This document shows, piece by piece, positions 11,820-23,009 of a stretch of 64,000 bases of DNA. Numbering within the stretch: position 1 is the stretch's first letter; every line of letters starts with the position of its first letter. Both the position numbers and the translations under genes were made by a program. Origin of the DNA: Zingiber officinale (Eukaryota; Streptophyta; Magnoliopsida; Zingiberales; Zingiberaceae); NCBI RefSeq assembly GCF_018446385.1, contig NC_055990.1, positions 29,535,891 through 29,599,890 of the forward strand, written 5' to 3'. Under the pieces are notes generated by a model that worked only from the letters and a program-made list of their open reading frames with translations, searched no databases and was not told the DNA's origin.

Positions 11820-12168
11820 CTAACAACTCACGAACACAATGTAATATAAACACAAATTTAAATAATAGCATTATATCATAAGCTCCATCAGCTATTGCCC
11901 TACCAGATAAACTATTTTTGTCATTGATGATATCACTTAAAACAAGTAGAACGAGATAAAACAAAACCAGCAAACTATTAATTGCCCTTAAGTGAGAACC
12001 GCATCGTGTATCTCCTGAACATTGTAATGCCCCAATTTGATTTTTTTTTTTTCCTCTTCCAGATTCAAGCTCAATAGTAGATATCAATTCTACAATTTGA
12101 GTAACATGAGCAATTCTCAATTGATCACAGTGTTTGGAAGAAGAATCCACTAAATTCACTATAATCGT

Positions 12169-13625
12169 TGATCCTGTCTGGAATCTGAGTCAGGCAGACC
12201 GCCAGGCGAGGTGGGCGGAATGTTGACCGAGTTGTGACTTCCAGGAGGGGGGTGTGCTGAGATGGCTTCCGTGTTGACCAAGTCTTCAAAAGTCCCCTGG
12301 TCAACGCTACCTGCAGCCAGTGACCGGATCCCTCCGGTCCCTGGTACCTCGAGGCTCGAGGCGGATCCAACAAATATATAAGTAACCGACTAATAATAAA
12401 ATAATGAAACGAATATGGGATAATGAATACGAGCACATACCCTGGTCCAGGGGGCGCCCTCGGATGAGACACGGTGCGAGTTGTCCGGACTCGGAAGAGT
12501 AGACGACGTCCGATCAGGATGGAGAGATGGATCTGACGACGAGAAGTTGAACGAGGTACAGACCCGGAAGACGAGCTGCAGGTCGGGATATAATATCGGC
12601 ACACAGATCGAGATAAGGCACCGGCACGTAGACCGGGATACGACATCGGCATGCAGGCCGGGAGGTACTAACGGCACGCAGGCCAAGATACGAAATCGGC
12701 ATGCGGGTCAGGACACGAGATAGGCGCGCATGCCGGGATAACAACAAAAGCAGAATATGATCAAATCAGCGACGCCGAACAATAACAACGGCACGAAGGT
12801 CGGGAATGCCATAGTGGCCCACAGGTCGACAGCATACGACGACGAGAAATCCAATCCTGAACAACGTCGGACTCTCAAAGATGGCAACAACTAGCCATCA
12901 TGTGGAGGGGGGCAGCGGCTACGGCACGAAGGCGTCGACAGTGTCGGCGCGACGAAGGACATCTGTTCGAGTGTGCCTAGCGCCAGTAGCGGCACGAATC
13001 CAGCGGCGTTGGCCGGGGAGAGGAGAGAAGGTTGCTGGTGCGCCGAGAGGGAGGAAGGGGGACTGGTCGGGGGCGGCTCCGGCGAGAGGAGAGGAGAGAG
13101 AGAGAGGGGATAATGGCGCTGAGCAACTCTGGCGAAAGGAGAAGAGAGAGAGAGGGTGGTGTTGAGGTGGCTCCGGCGAGGGGCGCTTGTAGGCGGCGAG
13201 GTCGGTACAGTGGTGGCGGCGTGTTACCGCGAATGATGGTGGCGTGGAGAGGAGAAGGGGAGGAGCGGTGTCGGCGTGTTGGCTCGGTGGCGGCGTCGCG
13301 AGGAGGACATATGACCGGCGGCAGTGTTAGTCGCGGGAGAGAGGAGGAGGAGGAGGAGAGGAGGCATCGAGGCCGGTGGCTGGTGGCTATGGTGAGAGGA
13401 GAAGAGTGGAAAAGAGGCAAAGGGCGACCTCCGCTCCGACGAGCAGGAGAGGGAGGAAGAAGATACTGTGGCAGTGGCGAGAAAAACCCCCTACGCACGA
13501 ACCCAACCTCCCATTGCATGCTACGGTGCTCCTTTTTCTCCTCAATGCCCTAAACCGTCATTTGACCAAATTGCCCTCTCCTTTTCCTCTAATTCCTCCT
13601 ATGCCCTCAACGTATATCCACATCA
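12169..13625 (-). mobile_element. Solo LTR or LTR-like element (1.46 kb), TSD ATCGT
   Basis: It begins TGATCCTGTC, like the left edge of the gypsy element D LTR (22042), and ends ACATCA. ATCGT flanks it exactly (12164-12168 and 13626-13630). Orientation is inferred from the similarity to D, which is on the minus strand. It holds GC-rich degenerate repeats (12560-12740, CGGCA-containing phrases) and a purine-biased stretch (13020-13470) that produces long open frames on both strands with Arg/Gly- or Ser/Pro-rich content; I judge these to be composition artefacts. It splits the hAT transposase gene. Confidence 0.8.
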
Positions 13626-15596
13626 ATCGTCAAGTGTGAAAAGAAATGTTTAATAGGAATAACACTTTGGGATATGGCTTCTAATCTCAATTGTAGACGA
13701 TGTGCAAAGCAATGAACATAATATGTATATGGGCATTCATTCAAAAAGAGAGCATGCAAACCATTCCATTCTTCTAGCATAGTACTAGCACCACCGTAAC
13801 CTTGTCATCAAATATTTTTTACGAGAAGATTATTGCGAGATAGAATACCATAATTTTCTCTTTTCAAAGTAGATGATTTTGTATCTTCCACATGGACAAT
13901 GTTAAAGAATCTTTTTCTAATAAAACCCTCTTTATCAACAAATCTTAAAACAATAGTCATTTACTCTCTTTTTAACTTATCTCGAGATTCATCAACAATA
14001 AGACAATACTTGGCATTATTAATTTCTTCTGTGATGAACCTTTGAATTCTACGTGCATAGAGTGATAAAATCTCTTTCTAAATTTGTGGAGAAGTATAAG
14101 AAGCATTTTGAGATGCACTTTCAAGAACAACAGATCTCACATCATCATTATAAGAAGCTGTGTATTTTATGATTTCTATAAAATTGCCACGATTATGTGA
14201 GTCTCGGGATTCATCACGAGCTCTAAAAGCTAATCCTTGAAATGCACATAATTTTGCAGCATCAATTGAAACTTTAAGTCATAAACGATTTTTTACGACT
14301 AACTCCAAAGATTGTTTGTCCATAATTGTATTAATATGTTGCAATGAGTTCATCAAATCATAAGAACTTTTCACAACCTTTTTGTGTGAAGAATTAGGAT
14401 CAATCCCTTCATGAGTCAAAAATGAACAATCTTCATCATTCACTTTTTTTCTAAGATTAAAATCCATCAATAATAAGTGCATTTGAACCAAAATGTGTGT
14501 TTGGCTTAACAAAAAGAAAGCATGGAAGACATTAAGCTACATTTTTTTGCCGGAAAGTATTTCAACCAATCAGGAAATAACTTATACCAAGTAGGTAAAA
14601 AATTTCTTTGATTTTTATCGATAGGAGACTTGGATTACTTGATAAGGACCGACAATCAAATAAACACACCTAATCTCATCTCTTTTCTTAGACAATTTAT
14701 GTATATCAGGATCTCGTCAATAGCAATATCATCATCTTTATCAATCTTTCGAAACTTAGTTGGAGAAAATTCTATAGTTGGAGCTTTATCTTCGATAAGA
14801 TTGAGAACCTCGGACTGAATATTGTCACAAACAATATTAGAAGAACTATCTTCTTAACACCTTTTTTTGAAATAGAAATCAATTTTTTTCTTACTCATAA
14901 TGATACTATGTGGAAAATATTGATAAGGGACCAATTGATATAGAAAATATCACACATATAATAAACAATTATATCGATAAAACATAAATCTTACTGTCGA
15001 GCTTATGAAGAATCCAAGATGAAGATGATATTGAATTGCAATACCAAGTATTTGATAAATAGAGACGAAAACTTTGATTTAAGGCTTCTAGCGTCCTTGT
15101 CTCCGTGTTTTCCTCAATCTCCGCTACTATCCATCGAACTTTGAAATTGTAACTATAGGAATTTAAGAAATAGAGATGAAATTTGAGAGGAGAAATTTGA
15201 TCTAAGGTTTCCTTTTTTTTTTCCTTCTCATTGTTTTGGACGAAGCTTCAATCGTGACTTGGGGCTTCAGCTGTGCCACTGGCCACTGTCATTTCAGACG
15301 AAGCTTCAATCGTCGATTGGGGGTTTGACGTTTCGGACGAAGCTTTAATTATCGCTGGTGCTTGGGGCTTCGATGTTTCGGAAGAAGTTTCAATCGCGTT
15401 GACACTCAGGGCTTTGACGTTTCCAACTTTAAAATTCAGCCTCATCCTTTTTATTATTTTTAAAAAATTTAATTGGTAAGAAAAAATTATTACATTAAAA
15501 ATTTGAGGGGAGTAAATAAAAAAATATTACATTTATCCTTTTATTATCACTCCAAGGGGGCGATGGCCCCCATCGTCATCACCTCCCCCATCTCTT

Positions 15597-16473
15597 GGTG
15601 AAAGATATATATTATTATAATAAATATGTGGTAGTGACTATATTTTTTGATGAGGTGATGGATATTATAATAAAAGTCGGACTAAATGCTCTAATAATAA
15701 AAAAACACCTCCCTTCCCATCTATGTTTGTTATCTTAGAGTACCCAAATCACACTCTCCTAGGAAAACTATCGGGTGGCTTGCAACTCTCCACGATGGGA
15801 TGAGCGAATGTTCATTAACGGAAGGGGAAGGAAGGGGAAGGGAAAGTAAAATGTTTATATTCTCCTTATTTAGGAGGGAGAAAATGTTCATTAACGTAAC
15901 ATGTGTTATCGTATTTGAGAGGAAAGTGAGGGTAATAAAAGTTAAATATATAAAGTTACAAAATTACCCACACTTTTGTTAAAAACTTACGCGTTCAAGA
16001 ATCTAGTGCATTTTGCATACATTTATTGGTTAAGACTTATGTATTCAAACATTTGTAGCTCATTTGTTAAAGTCGGTGTCGACGTCAGAGTCGGTGTTGG
16101 TGTCAAAGTCAACGTCGACGTCGACATCAACGTCGACATCGAAGTCGACGTCAAAGTTAGCATCAGTATCGACAGAGTGCGAGCATCAGGCGATACGAGT
16201 CGAGCGGTGTGAATAATTTTAATCGCGATACAAAGAATATCTAAAATAATAATATTTGAAGTTAATATAATAAAATAGGAATAAAATTTGAACAAAAGCT
16301 CACTTCCTCTCAAATTGATTTCAAATTTTACTTCCCTTTCTTTACCCTTCGCTCCCCTTCTCTGCTTCCCTCAAACAGGGTAATACTCACGGGCCAAAAG
16401 TAGGGTCGGTACGCAAAGAGATTAATGAGAGTAGAAGAGAAAAGGCGACGACTGCGCCTCACTTGCCGCCGAG
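15597..16473. other. Intergenic region upstream of the FGGY kinase remnant
   Basis: The left 100 bp may be the end of an older small transposon. The rest is AT-rich with no recognised gene. The last ~90 bp before 16474 would be the promoter-proximal and 5' untranslated part of the kinase remnant. Confidence 0.4.
16066..16160. repeat. Short GTCGACGTC-type simple repeat
   Basis: About 95 bp consist of degenerate six-base units (GTCGGT, GTCGAC, GTCAAA, ATCAAC). They read as an alternating Val-rich or Ser/Thr-rich peptide in different frames, which I take as a by-product. Confidence 0.85.
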
Positions 16474-16849
16474 ATGACCTCCTCCTCCCACCCTGCTGGC
16501 GGGCGACGCACCATCTTCCTCGGCGTCGACGTCGGAACCGGCGGCGCCCGCGCCGGTAGTATAATTTAATTGCTTCTCTTTCATTTTTTACAATTTTTTT
16601 CTTGGATCGATTGAGCGTTTGTGGTCGATTTGATCTTTAGTTTGGCTTATGTGCTTTCATTGCGCTGTTTATCAATCTTTTTAGATGGATTTTACCATTT
16701 TGAGACTTGATCTGCATTCCGTTCAGTTAACGATGGCTCATTTCATCTCGATGTCAGGCCATTTTTAGGAGAAAGGCAGACTGATTGGTTCGGCCAGTAG
16801 CCCCATACAGATACGGAAGCAAAAAGATTGCATTGAGGTTTTGAAGTAA
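16474..16849 (+). pseudogene. 5' fragment of an FGGY-family carbohydrate kinase gene, truncated and nonsense-mutated
   Basis: Exon 1 (16474-16555) starts with ATG and encodes FLGVDVGTGGARA, the phosphate-1 ATP-binding loop of FGGY kinases. A GT donor follows at 16556. After a 202-bp intron with AG at 16756-16757, exon 2 (from 16758) continues in the same frame into EKGRLIGSASSPIQIRKQ, which matches the next conserved block of plant FGGY kinases. The second exon has an in-frame TAG at the position where the family has Asp of FDEKG, and a TAA at 16847. I find none of the remaining kinase exons downstream, where element C is inserted 1 kb away. Intact members phosphorylate sugars such as ribulose or xylulose; this copy cannot. 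Confidence 0.7.
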
Positions 16850-17864
16850 CGACGGATTGCACTTTCACTTCTCCTTTGGTAATTCTTTTCTTTGGATAAC
16901 ATTATCTGCTACTAAAGTCTAAAACTTGTAGATGCGAACTTAAATAAGATAACAGCAGTAGAGAAAGGAAGGAACGTATGTTTGTTTGTGTGGCTTCCTT
17001 CATTGTGGCAATGAGGTATTTAGAAATACTCATTGATACTATAAGATTTTATCATCTTTTGTTGGTAAGACTGTCATCTTTTGTTGGGAAGTCTGGTTAG
17101 CTGTAGATGCGGGTTCGATTTTCACTTCCTACTAATGGTTACATTTGATTTAGTCTTGTAGCTTCTAAGTTCTAGCTTGGTTAATCTTAACCTAATTGAA
17201 AGAGGGATTTAGGTTCTTTTTTCTGGCTTGATGACCAAAAATTGGTCAGTTGAAAAACTGTTACTGATGAGATCAGATTCATAGATAGGATCATATTCAG
17301 CAAAAAGGGAAAAATATAACAATAGGCTTTTACCTCTTCCTAATGTAATTATTGTATCAAATCGTAGAGTGAGTTTACAAATGCTATTGAAAAAACTGGA
17401 GGTAGTATTATATATAGTGAGTTCAATCTTGAAATATTCCATATGCTATTGAATTTTCAAGTTCAGCTTCTTGTTCTCGCAATTTTGGAAATTAACTTTT
17501 CAGCATAAAAAATAGTGCCCAATCCCTGAAATCATTGTGATTGAAATCAAACTAAAGGATGCATGACATGATCTAATTATCAATCATCTATGAAGCAAAA
17601 TGAAACTGAATTGAGACAATGGCAAATCGAAATGACTGACCTGAATCGAGAGCCAATGTCATTGTATCTCTTACTAATCGCCGGAGAGAATTCTTGCAAG
17701 CTTAGCGGAATCTTCTGCAAGAGTGCGCGGCAATCGGAACTTGGTCTCAATGGGGAAGAATCCAAGTAAGAAGAAGAGTCAACAAATCATAGCAAGATGA
17801 AACCCAATGATTTAATCCCACTGATTTTGACTTTCACCCTTTTACACCCAACCCATCATGCGGC
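16850..17864. other. Non-coding stretch after the kinase remnant
   Basis: No exon of the kinase and no other recognisable gene. The sequence is AT-rich to about 17560 and then mixed. It ends at the GCGGC (17860-17864) duplicated on insertion of element C; the same locus resumes at 35888. Confidence 0.5.
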
Positions 17865-20230
17865 TGTTGGAGTGTATACTGAAAGCCTAAGCTTTTGTAA
17901 ACATTTATTTTGAATAAAGAATCACATTTGGTCAAATTATCTACATTTGTTTGTAATGTTCAATTAATTTATATTGTAGATAACATAGTATGTGGTGTCA
18001 CATGCAGAAGATGATGTTATCAGTACCTTATAAATTACAAACAATAGCTCACGACCAAAATGAAAAGGAACAAACTATTGGAAGGTCGTAGTGTAATTAG
18101 AAATTAGTTTATCTTGACTATATATAATTATACTAGTACACTTAGAGTGTATTGAGTAGAACCATTAGAGGTCGTTTCTTTTATACTGACTTTATAAAGA
18201 AACAAAGACCTCAGTTATTATGGAAGTGTGTGCTCTTAATCCTAATATAATAACAAGCACATATATTTGATATTTATTTCTTTAATTTATCAATGGGTGA
18301 GATTTAGTTCGATGAATCAATAAGCCCGATAAGTTAGGAAATGATATCACTTATAGTGTGTGTTGTTGATTATAGAAGGAAACTGTGTCCTAGTAATCTA
18401 GGTTGATAATGTCCCCAAGATGAGCTCATAAATATTGTCATGTTAAACCCTGCAGGTGGACTTAGTCCGACATGACGATAAGGTTGAGTGGTACTATTCT
18501 TGGATGAAGATATTAATTAAATGAGTTGTCTGTAACTCACTTAATTAGTGGACACTTGACATCTTAAACACAGGGAGACTAACACACTCATAATAAGAAG
18601 GAGCCCAAAAATATAATTTGGGATTGGTGTGGTAATTCAATAATAGTTCTCTAGTGGAATGAATTATTATTGATAAATTAAGTTGTGTGTTCGGGGCGAA
18701 CACGGGATGCTTAATTTTATCGGGAGACCAAAATCAATTCCTCCTCTCTGTCCCTATTGTAGCCTCTTATTTATAGAGTACTATACCCACCTTCATACCC
18801 ATGATAAGGGGGCCGGCCAAGCTAGCTTGTGGTTCAAGCTAGGGCCGGCCAAGCCTTGATTCATGGCAAGCTTAGGTGGTCGGCCCCCATTAAATTTAAA
18901 AGAATTTTAATTTAAAATTTTTCTTATGTGTAAAATATAATTTATTAAAGAGAACTAAAATTAAAATATCTCTTCTACAAAAGATTAAGAAAAGAGATTA
19001 GATCTCTTTCCTTATTTGTATATTGGAAAGATATTTTATTTTTCTCTTTGAAAATTATTCACATGTTGAAAAATTAAAATTATAGAAATTTTTTTTTATC
19101 AAACATGAAGGGATTTTAAAGGGAAATTTTATTTTTTTTAAATTTCCAAAGACAAATAAGGAAGTTTTAATTGTTAATTAAAAATTATCTTATTTGTTCT
19201 ACATGAGGTGGCCAGCCACATACAATTAATTAGGAAATTTTATTTAATTTTTCTTAATTAATTGTTGTTAAGGAAAGTTAAGGAAATTTTATTGTAATTA
19301 AATTTCCTTATTTGCCAAAGCCAAGGAATATAAAAGAAGGGGTTGAGGTGCCTTCATGGGTGACAACTTCTATTATTTTCTCCCTCTTTTCCTTGGTGTT
19401 GTGGCCGGCCATCCTCTCTCCCTCTCTTCCTCTTTGTGGGGGCCGAAACCTCTCTCTTGCTTGGAGCTCTTGTGGCGGCCAGATACTACTTGGAGAAGAA
19501 GAAGAAGAAGGAGAGAAAACTTGCATCCCTTGGAGCTTGGTTGGTGTTTTTTCTTCTTCCTTGGTGAAGCTTTTGTTTTGGCCGAACCTAGCAAGGAGGA
19601 GAAGAAGGTGCATTGGTGGTTTCTCATCTCGGAAGATCGTTGCCCACACAACGTCCAAGGTTAGAAGAGGAATACGGTAGAAGATCAAGAGGTATTTCTA
19701 AAAAGTATAACTAGTATTTTTTCTTTTCGCATCATACAAGTTATTTTTGGAAATAATACCAAATACGAGAGGCTTATGATTCTAGTATTTCGAATTTATT
19801 TTCGATGTAGTGTTCTTATGTTTTCTTCTTTTCCTTGTGATTTGATTGTTCCGTTTGGTTAACCTAAAGTTATTTTAGGAAATTAAATATTAGCTTTCCT
19901 TAAAAGGTTTTGTCTAGTCGGTGGTGGTTGTTCCCATATCCAAGAAGGTCATGTGCCTCGCCACGTCAGTACTGGGAACCAATTATGGAAATTAATATTT
20001 AATGGAATTAATAACTTAGGTGATTTGGATCAAACGTGTTAAGTTCCGCGGGAGATCCAAGTCTAAACCTAAAAGAACAAATAAATTAAATTTTGGATCA
20101 AACGTGTTAAGTTCCGCAGGCGATCCAAAATTTAATTTAAAAGAACACATGGTAGCTAGGAAAAGGTTCAGACCTTTGTACAAAATTTTTGTACAGTGGA
20201 ACCTCTAGGTTTTCCGAGTAGCAACCAATA
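17865..20230 (+). repeat. 5' LTR of element C (2366 bp)
   Basis: Runs from TGTTGGAGTG to the base before the primer site. It is nearly identical to 33486-35887; the last bases read AATA where the 3' copy has AACA. Part of the LTR (19308-19690) is open on both strands because it is purine-biased; the same frames occur in the 3' copy. A GGCCGGCC-containing segment (18810-18885) is the most variable part. Confidence 0.95.
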
Positions 20231-20232
20231 AT

Positions 20233-20244
20233 TGGTATCAGAGC
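20233..20244 (+). other. Primer binding site of element C (initiator tRNA-Met)
   Basis: TGGTATCAGAGC, complementary to the 3' end of plant initiator tRNA-Met, 2 bp after the 5' LTR. Minus-strand cDNA synthesis would start here. Confidence 0.95.
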
Positions 20245-21355
20245 TAGGGTTTTGCCTCTGTGTATTTGGTATTAGTTTAATTATGCACATGTCATACATA
20301 ATTTAGGCAGGTTAATAGTAAGATGTGCTAACTTTGTAGATGCAGGATCCAACTATTATGGCTTATAGTTTTATGTATGTGATTGGACCCTTGGACATGT
20401 CAAGGGCATTTATATGTGTGTGCATGATTGTATTATATATAAAAATACAGCAGGAGCTGTATTTAGTTTTATTATGAGTTTATTTTTGATCTAGATACAT
20501 GTACATTCCTTTTATGGAATATAGGATAAAAAATGTAAAATTCTATTTATGTCGCGAATCGAATCTTGCAAAGCGTGGAACCTTCTAAGGACCAGAGGCG
20601 CAGCGGAACTAGGAGCAAGATGGATGCGACAGCTAGACCCGGTGGCGGTGGCCAAATATGGCAGCAGCTTGGGATGACAACGCACGGGGGACAACTATAG
20701 ATAAAAGCCATAATAGTTGAAAATTAAAATTTCTATTTATTGCTTTTATATTGTGCTGTGTGTGCATGTTAGAATACATGTTTAGTAGGCTAGCATAGTT
20801 AAAATTCCTCATTTATAAATAACTAAGTGGGAGAGGAATTTTTAAGTAAATCCCATGGTCTCCATTACTGGTTTGTAAGTGATGCAAACAAGCTTGCGCG
20901 TTGGCTCTGAGTGCCTTCCTCCATATCGGATGAACTTATTTGTGGATCACTAGAACAAACTTCCATTTTGGATGACTATAGGAAGTTAATTAAGAGCGTG
21001 TGATCTTCCCCATCGGAAGGGGCACAATCTTATTAATGGACTTAGTGTCAAGTAATGGTATACACTTAGACACATCTAATAGTATCCTTCCTATCGGAGT
21101 CACTGCTATTATTTGTGTGACCAAAAGATACCAACTATTAATTTTATTTGTCAAAAAGTTAGGTTGACAAGATAATAAAATTAATGGGATAAAACCCTCT
21201 TTTTACAAATGATGAATTTGTATACGTCCGCACTATCGTGGCATACAAAATTCACGATGTTTTGAGGTGTTGGTTAATTTAAAATAGTATTGTTTGAGGA
21301 ATCAATATTATTCTAAATTTAGAGTTCTGACCAAAAGTTATTTGTGATTCTTAGG

Positions 21356-22041
21356 ATGACTTTCAACCCACTGTCCATCATACTTCAACAAAATAGACTT
21401 ACTGGTCCTAATTACATAGATTGGAAAAGGAACCTGGACATTGTTCTTACTGCTGAAAGCTATAAGTTTATACTGACTAAGCCTTGTCCTGATGCACCCA
21501 CTAGTGAATCTACCCAAGAGGAGATTGAATATCATAGGAAATGGGTATAAGAAGATGAGATGACGCGTTGTTACATTTTGGCTTCAATGTCAAATGTATT
21601 GCAACATCAGCATCAAGATTTACCAACAGCTTATGATATTATGAACAATCTCAAGGAACTCTTTGGTCATCAGGATCGGGCTTCTAGACAAGAAGTCATG
21701 AGAAAGATAATGACAGCCACCATGCAAGAGGGTACTCCTGTGAGGGATCATATCCTAAAGATGATGACTTATCTGAACGAAATACAGATCCTTGGAGGAG
21801 AAATTGATGGGGAAACCCAGATCGATATGATCCTCCAAACACTACCTAGAAGTTTTGAGAAATTTCGCCTGAATTACAATATGAACAAAAGGGTATATTC
21901 ATTGGCGGAACTACTGACAAAACTTCAGGCAGCAGAAGGATTGTTTCGTCACAATTCTCATATTCACTATGCTGAAAATGGTTCTACTTCTAAACCGAAA
22001 GGAAAGAAGAAGAAGAAACAAGTTGGTTCAGTAAAGAAAGT
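21356..22041 (+). pseudogene. Gag (N-terminal part) of copia element C, interrupted
   Basis: The frame opens with ATG at 21356 after a ~1.1-kb leader and shows the copia Gag core: LTGPNYIDWKRN near the start and later MILQTLPRSFEKFRLNYNMN. A TAA at 21548-21550 lies in the same frame and appears to be a single nonsense change. The frame ends where element D is inserted (22042) and resumes at 29964 with the zinc knuckle. Gag would form the virus-like particle that packages the RNA. A different upstream GTG in the same frame is not a plant start. Confidence 0.88.
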
Positions 22042-22824
22042 TGATCCTGTCCGAACGCTGAATCAACGGACGCTGGGCACGTGGCGCTCTCCGGGTCGCC
22101 GATGTAGATCTCCGGCTAGTCTCACGAAGCTCCGGCGAACCTGCACAGAAGTCGGGCCGGGAAGGGGTTCCCGGCGGCGACCCTCTGACGCTCAAGTCAG
22201 GTAAGCAAGTGGTGGAAAAAGTAGCTCCAAAGCTTGTAGAACGCGTACCTCCGGCGAAGTCTGCGGCTCTTTATATAGAGCGGTGAAAGAGCCTCTACAC
22301 GCCCACCGAGGCGCGTACGTGTCCGCAGCCCATACCTCGGTATGTGTTTGTCAGAAAGCTTACCTGACGCCATACTGCAACAGTCCCATCGCGCCTTCGA
22401 TGGGACAACAGGACACCCCGTTGTCAGACTAGGAGTATGGCTTAGCCATATGACTTGACGGCTGTCAGCAGATGTTCCTGTCCCTATTTACCCACCGCCG
22501 GCCAGGACGTCTATCCGGCTGGCTAGACGAAGAGCGCCGTCCAGACGGCCCTAATTCCCTGTGCCGGCCGGGCGGCGCGCCCATTACATCCTGCCTTCTC
22601 TTAGGCCTTCCGCTCGGTCATTATTTACTGTTTTATTGAGCGTCGGAACCCCGATCCCTGTCAGGGCGCCTTTTACTATCAGATGTTTACTGGCAGACCG
22701 ATCGGCTTGCCCTTTTCTCATGAGTCCGGTCGGCTCACCCTTCTTCGACGGACCACCTGGCCTTTTGACCTCCACGTGGCGTTGACCCCTCGTTAGGGGG
22801 TCCCGGGCTCTTACCACCGGATCA
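22042..22824 (-). repeat. 3' LTR of element D (783 bp)
   Basis: Begins TGATCCTGTCCGAACGC and ends CACCGGATCA on the plus strand. It is the more complete copy; the other LTR lacks many short pieces. Confidence 0.95.
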
Positions 22825-22838
22825 CTTACCTTCCCCTC
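22825..22838 (-). other. Polypurine tract of element D
   Basis: On the minus strand GAGGGGAAGGTAAG runs directly into the 3' LTR. Confidence 0.8.
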
Positions 22839-23009
22839 GAGTCTAGTCGAAGGAGGCGAAGTCCGACTGACTGGACTGCCGATCTGACTGAGCAGCCGCT
22901 CGGCATGAGAACGCCCTTTGTTGGTATGGTAATTATCTTTAGTTCTCATTGACCAATTTTTGCTTTGTGCCTTACCCCCAAAGGGGGTTTCGCTAGATTT
23001 TCGCAATGC

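Larger units (their letters stand above)
10295..14880 (-). pseudogene. hAT transposase (DUF4371 plus hAT dimerisation domain), fragmented
   Basis: Three minus-strand blocks follow the order of TTF-type hAT transposases. Block 14880-13631 holds the N-terminal part and the start of the DUF4371/RNase H-like core, with GLAFRARDES and the following GNF near 14190-14230. Block 12168-11825 holds a core segment including GALQCSGDTRCGSH, normally with Trp where the Cys now is. Block 11094-10295 ends with the dimerisation motif TLPTSTATTECAFSSM and a C-terminal basic tail. The protein would bind transposon ends and cut and paste the element. Several in-frame stops and shifts, plus two retroelement insertions at the block boundaries (a TRIM at 11095-11819 and a solo LTR at 12169-13625), make it non-functional. 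Confidence 0.8.
9835..15596 (-). mobile_element. hAT-superfamily DNA transposon (TTF-finger/ZMYM1-like type), decayed
   Basis: The left end CAGGGACGAAGCTAG, with GAGGGGGCGAAA shortly inside, is the usual terminus of plant hAT elements carrying TTF-type transposases. The right end region (15555-15590) has the matching GGGGGCGATGGCCCCC block. Possible 8-bp target duplications are AATGAAAG (9827-9834) and GGTGAAAG (15597-15604), 6 of 8 identical. The interior encodes a fragmented minus-strand transposase. Two later retroelements sit inside it (11095-11819 and 12169-13625), each with its own clean target duplication. Right border is approximate. Confidence 0.7.

Noticed and set aside
12390-13553. 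Long Arg/Gly-rich and Ser/Pro-rich frames
   Set aside because: Explained by GC-rich, purine-biased repeat sequence in the LTR-like element; kept only as a low-interest finding.
19308-19690. Frames of about 100-126 codons on both strands, repeated at 34970-35345
   Set aside because: They are part of the element C LTRs, purine-biased, and open on both strands with no domain.
20233-20244. Sequence complementary to tRNA-Met as a possible tRNA gene
   Set aside because: Only 12 bases match; position after an LTR marks it as a primer site. The same holds for 11293, 49668 and 51778.
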